Shown in pieces: positions 63,345-64,000 of a stretch of 64,000 bases of DNA (positions are counted from its first letter, which is position 1; every line of letters starts with the position of its first letter). The position numbers and the translations under genes were made by a program. Location of the stretch: assembly GCF_024297145.1 (NCBI RefSeq), contig NZ_JANCTC010000015.1, forward strand, positions 1 through 64,000, in the 5' to 3' direction. The notes under the pieces were generated by a model. That model made no database searches and was not told where the DNA came from. It was given only the letters and a program-made list of their open reading frames with translations. This stretch comes from Mesorhizobium sp. LMG 17147. GTDB taxonomy: Bacteria > Pseudomonadota > Alphaproteobacteria > Rhizobiales > Rhizobiaceae.

Positions 63345-63651
63345 TAAGCAATTCCTGCACTCGTTCGGACGAAACGTCTGAGGCAAAGATCAGGTCATAG
63401 GGAATGTTCATTCCCCGAAGCTGGTCTGCGACCAAGCGCTCCACCATGGCCCGGCGCGCGGGATCAGTGCGTCCGTGCACCAGCAGATCTACGTCAGAGT
63501 GGACGCGGAAACGGTTTTTCGCGAGGGATCCGACAACAGAGATATCGACGCCGCGGGCTTTGGCGTCCCGGAGAATACGCGATACACAGGCTTGCGCAGT
63601 CATCCGGCGATCGTCAGCTCTTCGGTGGATCAAAGTGTCAATCTTGTTCAT
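63331..63651 (-). CDS. MNT-type nucleotidyltransferase antitoxin
   Basis: A 106-residue minimal nucleotidyltransferase: DISVVGSLAKNRFRVHSDVDLLVHGR has the G-S-x10-D-x-D active-site motif (only part is quoted as GSLAKNRFRVHSDVDL). MntA-type antitoxins AMPylate the HepT HEPN toxin on the Tyr of R-x4-H-x-Y. The start at 63651 (MNKIDT) is preferred; the frame is open upstream. The toxin gene overlapping its 3' end is broken, so the antitoxin may be a relic. Confidence 0.78.
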   Translation of the reverse strand: MNKIDTLIHRRADDRRMTAQACVSRILRDAKARGVDISVVGSLAKNRFRVHSDVDLLVHGRTDPARRAMVERLVADQLRGMNIPYDLIFASDVSSERVQELLNGSV

Positions 63652-63883
63652 CTTTTCGCCTGTTGCCTTTGCTCCAACTGTGACCCGAGGCGAGATTGTC
63701 GCAACTCCGCAAGCTGTGCGCGCTACCTGCGTATACATCATTCATATTCAAGCCATTTGAGGACAGGGTGGCAATGACGGCCTCCCCCGAAACGTGACAT
63801 CGTCATTCGACAAATGCCGCGCGCAACAAGATGGAGCTTGGCACGAGCGCCCGCCGCTTGAGGACCGAGCCGGAGCTGCATTC

Positions 63884-64000
63884 TCATTTGTCGAAAATGA
63901 TGTCGAGAGGCAAATGGGATTTCACGATCGGTGACTTCAGCACGACGAAGCTGAAATATTTGTCGATTCCGATATCCAGTTCGATCATGCGCTCCATAAT
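63884..64000 (-). CDS. AsnC/Lrp-like C-terminal fragment, cut by window edge
   Basis: The minus strand is open from the window edge to TGA at 63884, encoding IMERMIELDIGIDKYFSFVV, then LKSPIVKSHLPLDIIFDK. The pattern MERM-E-DLGIDKYFT-V resembles the end of the ligand-binding domain of some AsnC/Lrp regulators. The HTH would lie outside the window. Confidence 0.4.
   Translation of the reverse strand: MMERMIELDIGIDKYFSFVVLKSPIVKSHLPLDIIFDK

Overview
The window looks like chromosome or island DNA of a Mesorhizobium-like alphaproteobacterium (Hyphomicrobiales). The signs are high GC, many ABC importers for sugars and polyols, DUF982, DUF6429 and DUF6894 small proteins, a HisKA_2-type histidine kinase, class III cyclases with a TPR tail, and IS5- and IS481-type transposase remnants. 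No rRNA, tRNA or CRISPR array was found.

Layout. 0-3.5 kb: the N-terminus of an adenylate-forming enzyme, cut by the window edge, faces away from an MBOAT O-acyltransferase/SGNH-protein pair. 3.8-8.7 kb: a membrane cyclase with a CXXCH haem-type sensor domain, a hipBA module with four operator copies, and a DUF6429 gene. 8.9-18.5 kb: a decayed accessory zone with an interrupted methyltransferase, transposase remnants, an SDR scrap, a frameshifted aminopeptidase, a broken Crp/Fnr regulator abutting a truncated DUF6894 gene, tandem DUF982 genes and a broken solute-binding protein, with a HisKA_2 kinase among them. 18.7-26.5 kb: ankyrin and YHS genes, a cyclase-TPR protein, a partial duplicate of a perM-type transporter gene, vapBC, the intact transporter gene and a Tim44-like protein.

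26.8-31.6 kb: a plus-strand operon (FadR-type regulator, mandelate-racemase-family dehydratase, RbsB/RbsC-type importer with a single-domain ATPase), probably for a sugar acid or related sugar. 31.7-41.3 kb: a converging minus-strand operon (CUT1 importer, FGGY kinase, glycerol-1-phosphate-dehydrogenase homologue, UgpC/MalK ATPase, GpsA-like dehydrogenase, SorC-type regulator), which suggests uptake, phosphorylation and oxidation of a polyol. 42.1-46.5 kb: a LuxR-type regulator, a membrane protein and a two-domain alpha/beta hydrolase-methyltransferase. 46.7-50 kb: a zinc polyol dehydrogenase, a membrane protein and an AbrB/PIN toxin-antitoxin pair with a palindromic operator.

50.2-62.3 kb: an iron-chelate-type (FecB/FecCD/FecE) importer is followed by a catabolic cluster: ArgE-like deacylase, 2-hydroxyacid dehydrogenase, cupin, tartrate/isopropylmalate-type dehydrogenase, semialdehyde dehydrogenase, HAD hydrolase and class III aminotransferase, with a divergent GNAT gene. 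Together these could import and break down an N-acylated amine or amino acid, possibly a metallophore. 62.5-64 kb: an MNT/HepT module whose HEPN toxin gene carries two frameshifts, a HTH gene, and a partial AsnC/Lrp-like C-terminus at the edge.
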